From contig NZ_CABVHQ010000029.1 in NCBI RefSeq assembly GCF_902497895.1, forward strand, positions 1 to 64,000: DNA of 64,000 bases, read 5' to 3'. Both the position numbers and the translations under genes were made by a program. The notes under the pieces are model-generated. The model was not told the origin of the DNA. It worked only from the letters and a program-made list of their open reading frames with translations, and searched no databases. Source of the stretch: Pseudomonas fluorescens (lineage in GTDB: Bacteria; Pseudomonadota; Gammaproteobacteria; Pseudomonadales; Pseudomonadaceae). This document shows, piece after piece, positions 56,486-64,000 of this stretch (position 1 is its first letter; the number at the start of each line of letters is the position of its first letter).

Positions 56486-57498
56486 CGAACTACCTGCTCG
56501 GTGCCAACGTCGAGAACCTGACCTATACGGGAGCCGGTAACTTCACCGGGACCGGTAACGCGCAGGCCAACACCATCACCGGCGGGGTGGGTAACGACCT
56601 CCTCAATGGCGGTGCCGGTGCTGACCGGTTGGTGGGGGGAGCCGGCAACGATACCTACGTCGTCGATGCAACCGCAGACGTGGTGGTCGAGGTGGCGGGA
56701 GGCGGTACGGACACCGTGCAGACTTCGCTGGCCAGCTACACGCTGGGCGGTAATGTCGAGAATCTGACCTACACCGGAGTCGGCAACTTCGTCGGCAACG
56801 GCAACGGGTTGAACAACGTCATCACCGCCGGGGTGGGTAATGACACCCTCAATGGTGGCGGCGGCAACGACATCCTCACCGGCAACGGCGGCAACGACAC
56901 ACTGAATGGCGGCGCCGGTAACGACCAACTGTTCGGTGGTATTGGCACGGATACCCTGAGCGGCGGCACTGGCGATGACAGCCTCGACGGCGGTGACGGG
57001 GCGGATGCATTGGATGGTGGAACAGGCAACGACACGCTGCTCGGCGGACTGGGTAATGACAGCCTGAATGGCGGCACCGGCATCGATCTGCTCCAGGGCA
57101 ACGATGGCAACGACACGCTGCTGGGTGGTGACGCCAGCGACACATTGTTGGGTGGTATCGGCAATGACTTTATCGATGGCGGTACTGGCAACGATACGGT
57201 CACTGGCGGTGCCGGCAACGACATGATGGTTGCCAGCAGTGGCAACGATATCTTCATGTTCGCAGCGGGCTTCGGGACCGATCAGATCATCGGCTTCGAT
57301 GCCAACGCGGCGGGAGGCCAGGACCGGCTCGATATCTCCGCGTTCAGCATCACTGCTGCGACCTTTGCCGGCAGCGTCACCATCGCCGATCTCGGTGCGG
57401 ATATCCTGGTCAGCTTCGCAGGAGCTGACTCCATCCGCCTGGTCGGTGTGGCCGATGCGACAACCGTCACTGCCACAGACTTCATTCTCGCCACTTGA
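56428..57498 (+). pseudogene. Out-of-frame C-terminal part of the RTX peroxidase, with secretion region
   Basis: From 56428 the +2 frame continues the protein exactly where the main frame fails: GDLVTEALGGGTDLVQTSLT, then YLLGANVENLTYTG. Nonapeptide RTX repeats fill 56580-57240 and a closing domain follows (DIFMFAAGFGTDQIIGF to TATDFILAT), the usual type I secretion signal type. Adding one base between 56427 and 56428 joins it in frame. There is no start codon or ribosome site of its own, so without correction or ribosomal slippage this part is not made and the main protein would not be secreted. Confidence 0.88.
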
Positions 57499-57538
57499 GG
57501 TCCTGATCAGTACTGTCGCAGACGCGTGGAAAGCGGAG

Positions 57539-57568
57539 GGGAGGGCATGGATGCCCTCCCTTTTTTTT
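57539..57568 (+). terminator. Strong intrinsic terminator after the RTX gene
   Basis: GGGAGGGCAT (57539-57548) pairs with ATGCCCTCCC (57551-57560), and eight T residues follow (57561-57568). It ends the peroxidase transcript 40 bases after the restored stop codon. Confidence 0.92.
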
Positions 57569-57785
57569 AAAAAAACCTGGCCGTTTGTCAAGCTGAAAAT
57601 GGGTGAGCCACCCTGGCAGGTCGGTATGTCGGACCGTAGGAAACGCTCGATCAACATTTGGGACTTTTGCCCACAGCGCGGTGGACTCCTCGCACACCAG
57701 GGTCCTTGTATCAGGCTCGCGTAAACCTAATTACGAGGCACAGTAACCAGGGTTATTTCGATATCCAGGCGAAGGCTTGAGTAAG

Positions 57786-59501
57786 CTAAAAGTGCGCAGT
57801 GTCTGACCCGACGGCTGGCAGGCTTGTCGACAGGGGTACGCTCTGTGTGACTTTGGCCATCCGGGTGATTTCCACCTGCAACTTATCCTTGCCAAGCAGG
57901 TAGTCGGCCAGCTTCTGCGAAAACGGCCAGTAGTTCAGTTCGGCAGTCAAGGTGAGCGGCCCGACGGCGTCGGCCGGCACCAGGAAGGAGAACTCCCCAA
58001 TATCGTAGCCCTTGGGCAGAATGCGGTTGTCCGAGAGAATTTGCGTGGCATTCCAGACCTCGACGTCCAACGGATTGCCATCCTTGTCGCCTATGTGCAC
58101 TTTGAAATTTCGCGTGTTGTCCTCGGTCTTACCGTCCTTGATCGAGCCCAGCCGATAGAGCTCGCGACCACTGGCATCCAGCACCCGGAAATCGATCCAC
58201 ATCTCCCGTCCCTCCGGAAAGCCGGTCGGCAGCTTGTGCCCGGCGCCGACATTGGCAACTCTCACTGCTACCGAGGTGTATTGCCCGGGAATGATGGCTG
58301 CCGGCAGTTGCTGGAACTTTATTTCCCCCGCGCGCGCAAGCATGTCGCGCGCGCGTTTAGCGCCCGCTTCCTGACCGAGATGCTTGAGCATCGTAGCGTT
58401 GGCTCCGCTGAACCAATGCGAGGCGACCTGCTCGCGGTCTGGTCCCATGATCGCGGCCTTACCCGCAAAACCCGGCATATGGCAGCTCTGGCAGGTTATA
58501 TCGTTAAGACTGTAGGAGCTCTCCTGCCATTCGTCATAGGTCCGCTCGACCGCCACACTACTGAACGGGTGCGTGACGTTGTGACAGGTGCCGCAAAAGT
58601 CCGAGCGCGTGTGCAGAGCGGAATATACGGTGTCGTGATAGGGCGAAACGGCATCTTTACGCGGGCCGAACTTAGTCGGTTTACCGTGCGCTCGAGGGCT
58701 CAGGACATAGGCGCCGTTATCGAGGCCCGTGCGGGCACTAATGTTGTGGCAGGTCTCGCAATCGACCCCAGGCATCGGATGATTTTTCGCGCTGTCTTCA
58801 ATCGAGGAACGGTTGACTTGCGAATTGATCTGCCCGGTTGTGAGACCGATCGGGGTATGGCAGCCGGTGCAGAAGTTATCGACCTTCCCCTCGGTGGCCG
58901 AACTCGCACGCTTGAGCAAGGCCCGATAGATGGGTTCATCCCAGGCTTGGGACATCATCGACGAGCGCCACTGCTTGTAGATCTCCGTATGGCAAGCGCC
59001 ACATACCTGGGCATTGTCGAAGTCTTTTACATTCAAAACCAGGTTGCCGGGGGTATTGGCCCGATGCGGAAAGAACGGCATCCCGCCAATCACATGCATG
59101 AGCTTGGAGCGTGCCGGCTCCAGCCACTTCTCATTACCCTGATTGTCATTGCCCTGAGGTTCGTCGGCCGCCACCAGCGTTATCGTAAACAGGCAGGCTA
59201 GAAAGCATAAAAAACGGCGAACGAAAGGTCTGATCACCAGGTAGATCGGGTTGTGGACAAAGTCTGCCAGTAACTCACCCGGCCTGGGCGCGTGTTTGCA
59301 TGTGGGGTTAACGCGCAACCCTGCATGCACCAGGAAAAACGGCATGAACAATGTCGCCAGCGAAATACTCAAGTCGACAGTAGTCAGCTTGACGCCTGCC
59401 GGGACATTGAATGCGGCCGTGTAGGAGCCGGCGCACATTGTCCATAGAATAATCAACCAGTTCAGCGCTACCTGCGCACACCTATATTCAGGGTGGTTCA
59501 T
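57786..59501 (-). CDS. Five-haem cytochrome c with an extra membrane N-terminus
   Basis: A 571-residue protein with five haem sites: CGACH, CTGCH, CETCH, CGTCH and CQSCH, spread over roughly residues 165-350. The C-terminal 220 residues are a beta-rich domain with GAGHKLPTGFPEGREMW. Before the haem part lie two hydrophobic segments (residues 13-35 and 48-66) and then an arginine-flanked helix ending LVAADEPQ that looks like an internal signal peptide. The N-terminal section may be a separate membrane unit joined by fusion. The ATG at 59501 has GGGGA 8 bases upstream; the longer frame to 59582 is rejected. A periplasmic electron carrier anchored in the inner membrane is the likely role. Confidence 0.82.
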   Translation of the reverse strand: MNHPEYRCAQVALNWLIILWTMCAGSYTAAFNVPAGVKLTTVDLSISLATLFMPFFLVHAGLRVNPTCKHAPRPGELLADFVHNPIYLVIRPFVRRFLCFLACLFTITLVAADEPQGNDNQGNEKWLEPARSKLMHVIGGMPFFPHRANTPGNLVLNVKDFDNAQVCGACHTEIYKQWRSSMMSQAWDEPIYRALLKRASSATEGKVDNFCTGCHTPIGLTTGQINSQVNRSSIEDSAKNHPMPGVDCETCHNISARTGLDNGAYVLSPRAHGKPTKFGPRKDAVSPYHDTVYSALHTRSDFCGTCHNVTHPFSSVAVERTYDEWQESSYSLNDITCQSCHMPGFAGKAAIMGPDREQVASHWFSGANATMLKHLGQEAGAKRARDMLARAGEIKFQQLPAAIIPGQYTSVAVRVANVGAGHKLPTGFPEGREMWIDFRVLDASGRELYRLGSIKDGKTEDNTRNFKVHIGDKDGNPLDVEVWNATQILSDNRILPKGYDIGEFSFLVPADAVGPLTLTAELNYWPFSQKLADYLLGKDKLQVEITRMAKVTQSVPLSTSLPAVGSDTAHF

Positions 59502-59865
59502 AAGAGTTTCCCCAAGACGGTTGCAGAGGATGACTGCAGCACTTCCATTGAGTTGACAGGGGTACTTCATGCTGCAAGCCAATGGTTATATGTACAGCTC
59601 CTCGACTCTCCACCTTTCATGAACGGGAGAAGCTCACTCGGTACTTACTTTGCAAGGATTGTGACAAAATATGTGCAATGACCTGAAGATCCAGCAAACA
59701 TTGGTCAGAGGCTGAAATTTTGGGCTAATCGAGACGCGAATACTGCTGGGGAGCGGCACCCATTAGTGGGGAGTTCACTCCGAAATCGGGGGTTTGTGTG
59801 GCCGCTCTTTCTGCCCATTCCTGCTCATCTGCACCCGGCAAGTTTTTAAACTAACGAATGATTCG

Positions 59866-59995
59866 CTCGATACGCGAGGCCGACCGCGGGTCAGCAACGA
59901 CAATCCGTACTTGGAGTCGCTGTAGCTGATTGCACGGGCAACCGGAGAACTCCATTGTGGTGTTCGGTACTCGTCCGAACCGACACTGTTCCGGC
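59866..59995 (+). pseudogene. Scrap of an IS3-family transposase (OrfB)
   Basis: 59875-59922 reads RGRPRVSNDNPYLESL, matching the highly conserved NDNPYxES block around the catalytic glutamate of IS3-family OrfB. A stop follows at 59923-59925, and later in the same frame HCGVRYSSEP resembles the HSGVRY-type block expected about 35 residues on, here much closer. Nothing of the rest of the element or its ends is visible. The remaining 59502-60012 holds no gene I recognise. Confidence 0.55.
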
Positions 59996-60012
59996 TGCCC
60001 CCGAAAACCAGC

Positions 60013-60786
60013 TTAAGCTGCTCGCTCCAGTGCATCCAGCAAATCAACAAATTCTATCGAGAGCTTATGACGTGGTGCCAAATGGATAAGGGGTACAGAT
60101 GCTTCGTGGGACTCGCGCATTTTAACTGAGCTACTCAAATAAACCGGTAGCACAGGCAGACCCTCGGCGAGCATTTCGTCTACAAGCGTCTGGTGTAAGC
60201 CGGTGTGTGCGACAAATTGATTAACCACCACCCCCTCTATCTGCAGCGATTCATTGTGATCCATGCGCAGATCTTCTACTTGAGCGATGACGCTATTCAA
60301 AGCCTGCCGAGAAAAGCTGTCGCAATCATATGGAATCAACAACCGATCAGCAGCGACCAAGGCGCTGAAGGTGAAGAAATTCAGCGAGGGAGGGGTGTCG
60401 ATATAGATACGCTCGTAATCTTCGGAAAGCTCCACCAGCAACCCACGCAGCTTGTTGATCTTGAACTTGCTCTCAAGCTTTGACTGGAGATCTAAAAGAT
60501 CTGGACTGGCGGTCACGAGATGGAGGTTCTCGTAAGAAGTCTCGGTTATGGCCACTCGACACTTTTTCCTGGCAAAGCCTCCAGACAGTGTCTGTCTGAA
60601 GAAGTCGGCAATACCCATGGGAATGTCGTCTTTGAGCAGACCCGTGAGGTAGTGAGTCGAATTCGCTTGAGGATCGAGATCAACCAGCAGTGTTCGGTAG
60701 CCTTGCGCTGCACTCACAGCAGCAAGATTGCAGGCGATGCTGGATTTTCCAACACCACCTTTTTGATTGAAGACGACACGACGCAT
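60013..60786 (-). CDS. ParA-family ATPase, solitary
   Basis: A 257-residue MinD/ParA-type ATPase. The deviant Walker A is FNQKGGVGKSSIACNLA at the very N-terminus, with LLVDLDPQANST and the switch YIDTPPSLNFFTF. No helix-turn-helix extension is present and no parB or parS-like site is next to it, unlike plasmid or chromosomal partition pairs. It could be a second chromosomal ParA paralogue that positions another cargo, such as chemosensory or flagellar complexes. The ribosome site is weak (CTGCCCCC before ATG), so translation may be low. Confidence 0.9.
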   Translation of the reverse strand: MRRVVFNQKGGVGKSSIACNLAAVSAAQGYRTLLVDLDPQANSTHYLTGLLKDDIPMGIADFFRQTLSGGFARKKCRVAITETSYENLHLVTASPDLLDLQSKLESKFKINKLRGLLVELSEDYERIYIDTPPSLNFFTFSALVAADRLLIPYDCDSFSRQALNSVIAQVEDLRMDHNESLQIEGVVVNQFVAHTGLHQTLVDEMLAEGLPVLPVYLSSSVKMRESHEASVPLIHLAPRHKLSIEFVDLLDALERAA

Positions 60787-61329
60787 GGGGGCAGTTCATC
60801 CGTGAAGAAGGCCTGAAGCCAGGATTATGAAAGCGGTTGACTTCAATATATGACCATTAGGTTTCAGTTTTAAGACAGGCTCTCGAATCAGCGTGGAAAA
60901 TGGCTGGCAAAGACGTGAGTGCCCAGTTTGGAAGGGGGAGTGTTGGTTACGACAGGGTCTAAGGAAGGGAAGGGAGCAGGTCTGAATTTGGCATTTGTTT
61001 TCCTCCGTGGAAAAGGACAGCGTAGCAGTATGAGATCGTATAGAACGGACGGACACCGTCGAGTCTTGGCTGGCCCAGTGAGCAGCTGGAAGCGAGCGGT
61101 GGAGCTGGAGCTTCAGGGCGACTAACAGCGATCCCACGTATCGAGGTTTAGCGCCCAGATACGTTGAGAGTCCACCAACGATGCACTTAGCCGAGCCGTT
61201 CATCCGTAGAGCTGGCCGTCAGTAGAACTTGACGGCCTTCGCTTGCAGCTCTTCAACCTGCAGGCGCCCCACAAATGCCACGTCGCTCAAACGCGTTTCA
61301 CTGCATCGAGGCCGAAAGGCTCCAGATGA
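60787..61329. other. 543-base gap; hairpin and possible gene tail
   Basis: No intact gene recognised. GGCCGTCA (61214-61221) pairs with TGACGGCC (61230-61237) around 8 bases and could terminate minus-strand transcription. On the minus strand just before it, VGRLQVEELQAKAVKFY ends in a stop overlapping the hairpin, like the tail of a gene whose body is absent; this is too short to assign. Confidence 0.35.
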
Positions 61330-62748
61330 TCATCGGCTGTATTGACTTGCCGAACCAGCAGCGGGTTTGGGCTTCTTGGATTGGGTCAACTGGTAGGCAA
61401 TTGCCAACCATATGAACCACCCTGGCATGACCATTAAGGCAATAAGGGTGTCAGGTCTTAATGCCAGAAGACAAAGAACAAATCCCAGGAACGCCAAGGA
61501 GAACCAGGCCATCGGCACGCCGCCAGGCATCTTGTAGGCCGATTTCGCATGCAGGTCGGGCCGGCTTTTGCGATAGGCAATGTACGACGCGAGGATGGTC
61601 GACCAAGTGAAAATCACCAGGATCGCCGACACAGTAGAGACGATGGTGAACGCTGTCATGACTTCCGGAACGATGAAAAGCAACAGTACACCCACCAGCA
61701 TCAACAGCGTGGTGAACGCCAGGCTTAGCAGAGGGACGCTATTGCTCGATAAGCGCCGAAAAATCCCCGGCGCATTGTCGTGATTGGCCAATCCAAATAG
61801 CATACGACTGGATGAAAATACGCCACTGTTGGCCGATGAGGCGGCAGACGTCAGCACTACAAAGTTGACGATACCTGCTGCTGCGGGAAACCCTGCAACC
61901 AGAAACAGTTCGACGAAGGGACTCTTGTTGGGTGAAACCTGTTGCCAGGAAGTCACCGCAATAATGCAGGCCAGTGCCAACACATAAAACAGGATGATTC
62001 TCAGCGGAATCGAGTTGATGGCTTTAGGCAGGGTCTTCTCGGGGGCGCGGGTTTCGGCGGCAGCGATGCCGATCAGCTCGGTGCCGGCAAATGAGAAGAT
62101 TGCCATCTGGAAACCTGCGAAGAAGCCGAACAGGCCATTGGGGAAGGTTGCCTGTTTATCCAATAGGTGGTTCAGGGATGCAGTGACGCCATTGGGTGAG
62201 ACAAAGGAGCTGGCAATCAGCACCATGCTGACGCCAATCAGGGTGACGACGGCAACGATCTTGATGATCGCGAACCAGAACTCTACTTCACCGAAAAGCC
62301 GGACGGTCAGCACATTTAAGGCGAACAGCGTCATTAGCATACCGATGGCCGGTATCCAGGCGGGTACATCGGGGAACCAATACTGAAAAAATCCGCCGAC
62401 CACTACTGCATCGCCAATCACCGCGACGCTCCAGCTCAACCAGTACGACCAGCCGAGGAAGAACCCCGCGCGTGGGCCGAGGTAGGCACCGGCAAAATCC
62501 GCGAAACTTTTGAAGTTCAAGTTGGAAAGCAACAGCTCGCCCATGGCGCGCATAACGAAGTAGACGAACAGACCGATGATCATATAGATGAGGATGATCG
62601 ACGTGCCGGAGAGGGCGATGATCTTCCCGGACCCCATGAACAGGCCTGTACCGATGGCACCTCCCATGGCCATTAACTGAATGTGACGATTGCTGAGCGT
62701 GCGCTGCAGCGCGGGTTGTTCAACCCGCTCGGACGGAGTCGATTTCAT
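61330..62748 (-). CDS. Amino acid permease, CycA-like (D-serine/D-alanine/glycine type)
   Basis: A 472-residue, 12-helix APC-superfamily proton symporter. The N-terminal SNRHIQLMAMGGAIGTGLFM, the KSFADFAGAYLGPRAGFF region and SSANSGVFSSSRMLFGLA follow the AAT/CycA pattern closely. E. coli CycA carries D-serine, D-alanine, glycine and cycloserine, but close relatives carry other amino acids. AGAGG precedes the ATG. It lies 174 bases downstream of ornithine cyclodeaminase on the same strand, so it may import ornithine's precursors or export or recover proline in the same pathway. Confidence 0.88.
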   Translation of the reverse strand: MKSTPSERVEQPALQRTLSNRHIQLMAMGGAIGTGLFMGSGKIIALSGTSIILIYMIIGLFVYFVMRAMGELLLSNLNFKSFADFAGAYLGPRAGFFLGWSYWLSWSVAVIGDAVVVGGFFQYWFPDVPAWIPAIGMLMTLFALNVLTVRLFGEVEFWFAIIKIVAVVTLIGVSMVLIASSFVSPNGVTASLNHLLDKQATFPNGLFGFFAGFQMAIFSFAGTELIGIAAAETRAPEKTLPKAINSIPLRIILFYVLALACIIAVTSWQQVSPNKSPFVELFLVAGFPAAAGIVNFVVLTSAASSANSGVFSSSRMLFGLANHDNAPGIFRRLSSNSVPLLSLAFTTLLMLVGVLLLFIVPEVMTAFTIVSTVSAILVIFTWSTILASYIAYRKSRPDLHAKSAYKMPGGVPMAWFSLAFLGFVLCLLALRPDTLIALMVMPGWFIWLAIAYQLTQSKKPKPAAGSASQYSR

Positions 62749-62922
62749 TACAAAACCTCTTGATTTTATGTTTTTGAGTTTTGGCAGAAAAGTGGCTGTC
62801 TAGCGTTCTTGTTAGAGATGCAACGGCTACTGACGGTGGTGGTTTGCGGGTGGCAGGGTTTCGCGTTCACTACAGGGTGAGTAGCCCCTTGGCACTTTGC
62901 TCAGGGGCATCACCTATGGCTA

Positions 62923-63978
62923 TCAGCTGGCCGTGCGCAGGCGCGAGGGGACGATTGCTGGCTGCTGATCAAGCAGTTGGTAGAGGTTTTTTATGTTGGA
63001 AGGCGTCGGCACCAGATGGATGCGCTCACCGATGGCATGCTCTCGGGCCAGGTCGTGCACGTAGCGCAGTGACGAAAAGTCTTCCAGGGCAAAGCCCACC
63101 GAATCGAAAACGGTGACCTGTGCGTCGTTCTCGCGGCCCGGTACTTCACCCTGAACAATCCGGAAGAACTCGACGACGGGAGAGTCGGCCTCCAGTTGTT
63201 GAATATCGCCTTCAATCCGGGTTTGAGGTTCAAATTCAACGATGACCCGGGCATTGCGCAGGATCTCGGCGTGCAGTTCGGTTTTCCCCGGGCAGTCACC
63301 GCCTACGGCATTGATATGCATGCCGGGCTCGATCATCTCGAGCGTCAGAATCGTTGCATGGGCCTTGTCTGCGGTGACCGTGGTGACGATGTGCGCGCCC
63401 TTGACCGCGTCTTGTACCGAGTTGGCCAGAATCACCTCAATCCCGGGGAATGCGGCCAGGTTGTGCTTCAACTTAAGTGAAGCGTCACGATCGATATCGA
63501 AAATGCGTATTTCCTTGATGGACAGCATTTCGTGGAAGGCGAGAGCCTGAAATTCGCTCTGGGCACCATTGCCGATGATTGCCATGGAGCTTGCACCTGG
63601 ACGCGCCAAGGATTGCGCGACCAGGGCGGAGGTCGCTGCGGTGCGCACGGCTGTGGTCAGTGTCAGTTCGCTGAGCAAGGTTGGATAGCCACTGTGGACA
63701 TCGGCCAGGAGACCGAAAGCCATGACTGTCAGCAAGTTGCTTTGACCGTTGTCCGGGTGACCATTGACGTATTTGAAGGAGTATTGCTGGCCATCGTCTG
63801 TCGGCATCAACTCAATCACACCGTTGGCCGAATGATTGGCGGTGCGAGGCGACTTATCAAACTGTGCCCAGCGTGAATAGTCAGCTTCGATGTAAGTCGC
63901 CATTTCGCGGATAGCCCGGCGGATTCCCACCGTGGCGAACAGGCGTGCGGCATGATCGACATCTATAAAAAGAGTCAT
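62923..63978 (-). CDS. Ornithine cyclodeaminase
   Basis: A 351-residue mu-crystallin-family enzyme that converts L-ornithine to L-proline and ammonia with tightly bound NAD. Lys69 (SFKYVNGHP) and the aspartate of GGDCPGKTEL match Lys69 and Asp228 of the P. putida enzyme, and the NAD fold (MAIIGNGAQSEFQALAF) is intact. FDSVGFALEDFSSLRYV closes the active site. GGAG lies 9 bases before the ATG. With the downstream permease it forms a small ornithine/proline catabolic unit, which may extend beyond the window edge. Confidence 0.93.
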   Translation of the reverse strand: MTLFIDVDHAARLFATVGIRRAIREMATYIEADYSRWAQFDKSPRTANHSANGVIELMPTDDGQQYSFKYVNGHPDNGQSNLLTVMAFGLLADVHSGYPTLLSELTLTTAVRTAATSALVAQSLARPGASSMAIIGNGAQSEFQALAFHEMLSIKEIRIFDIDRDASLKLKHNLAAFPGIEVILANSVQDAVKGAHIVTTVTADKAHATILTLEMIEPGMHINAVGGDCPGKTELHAEILRNARVIVEFEPQTRIEGDIQQLEADSPVVEFFRIVQGEVPGRENDAQVTVFDSVGFALEDFSSLRYVHDLAREHAIGERIHLVPTPSNIKNLYQLLDQQPAIVPSRLRTAS

Positions 63979-64000
63979 GTTTTTGTTCTCCGATTCATTA

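Noticed and set aside
49380..57250. CRISPR-like or satellite repeats
   Set aside because: The repetitive DNA encodes in-frame GGxGxDxLx RTX nonapeptides; there are no spacers of constant length.
48839..57657. Long minus-strand open frames (852, 977, 474 and 521 codons) opposite the RTX peroxidase
   Set aside because: They are antisense shadows: the plus strand encodes clear peroxidase and RTX motifs throughout, and the minus translations are low-complexity mirror images with no family likeness.
59651..59666. Sigma-54 promoter for the five-haem cytochrome (minus strand TGTCAC-N5-TTGCA)
   Set aside because: Spacing is right, but the essential GG of the -24 element is GT, and the site is about 150 bases from the start.

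Overview
The window looks like chromosomal DNA of a Pseudomonas species, probably of the fluorescens group. Pointers are the high GC content, an intact ornithine cyclodeaminase carrying the residues known from P. putida, an OprD-family porin, a membrane PQQ dehydrogenase, REP-type hairpin repeats, and a giant RTX haem peroxidase with its own type I exporter resembling the PP_2561 locus of P. putida. No tRNA, rRNA or CRISPR was seen. Most genes are accessory catabolic, transport or extracellular-redox functions, interspersed with broken gene fragments.

Layout. 0-3.4 kb: a dispersed repeat, a LysR regulator, an isochorismatase-fold hydrolase, then three unrelated gene fragments side by side. 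3.4-16.5 kb: one co-directional catabolic cluster (HAD hydrolase, FAD amine oxidase, Tat-exported peptide-type binding protein, two permeases, fused double ATPase, three-subunit HcnABC/opine-oxidase-like dehydrogenase, ArgE-like deacylase, succinate-semialdehyde-type dehydrogenase) ending at a clear terminator. It reads as uptake of an oligopeptide- or opine-like amine, its oxidative cleavage, deacylation and oxidation of the released aldehyde. 16.7-24.7 kb: a second amino-compound cluster on both strands (class V PLP enzyme, solitary TatA, bicupin, tandem GNAT, 2-hydroxyacid dehydrogenase; divergent class III aminotransferase, degenerate HAD protein, Lrp/AsnC regulator). 24.8-35.2 kb: a TonB receptor with a possible Fur site, an aldehyde dehydrogenase, a deleted copy of the GNAT gene, TrmK, a REP pair, an RND-exporter fragment, and a divergent OprD porin / quinate-type PQQ dehydrogenase pair. 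35.2-35.6 kb: a truncated phage-type integrase and short repeats, a likely junction of acquired DNA.

35.7-41.1 kb: a three-gene redox locus (large multicopper oxidase, SCO-cytochrome c fusion, sensor kinase) preceded by a -24/-12 (sigma-54) promoter with ideal spacing. It resembles the Mn(II)-oxidase McoA systems of P. putida GB-1, which depend on a sigma-54 activator. 41.5-57.5 kb: a type I secretion operon divergent from a 10.8-kb gene for a secreted protein made of two complete animal-type haem peroxidase plus RTX units, further repeats and a C-terminal secretion region. A single missing base near 56427 splits off the last 350 or so residues, including the secretion signal. 57.8-64 kb: a five-haem cytochrome c with an added membrane N-terminus, an IS3 transposase scrap, a solitary ParA, a CycA-type permease and ornithine cyclodeaminase.
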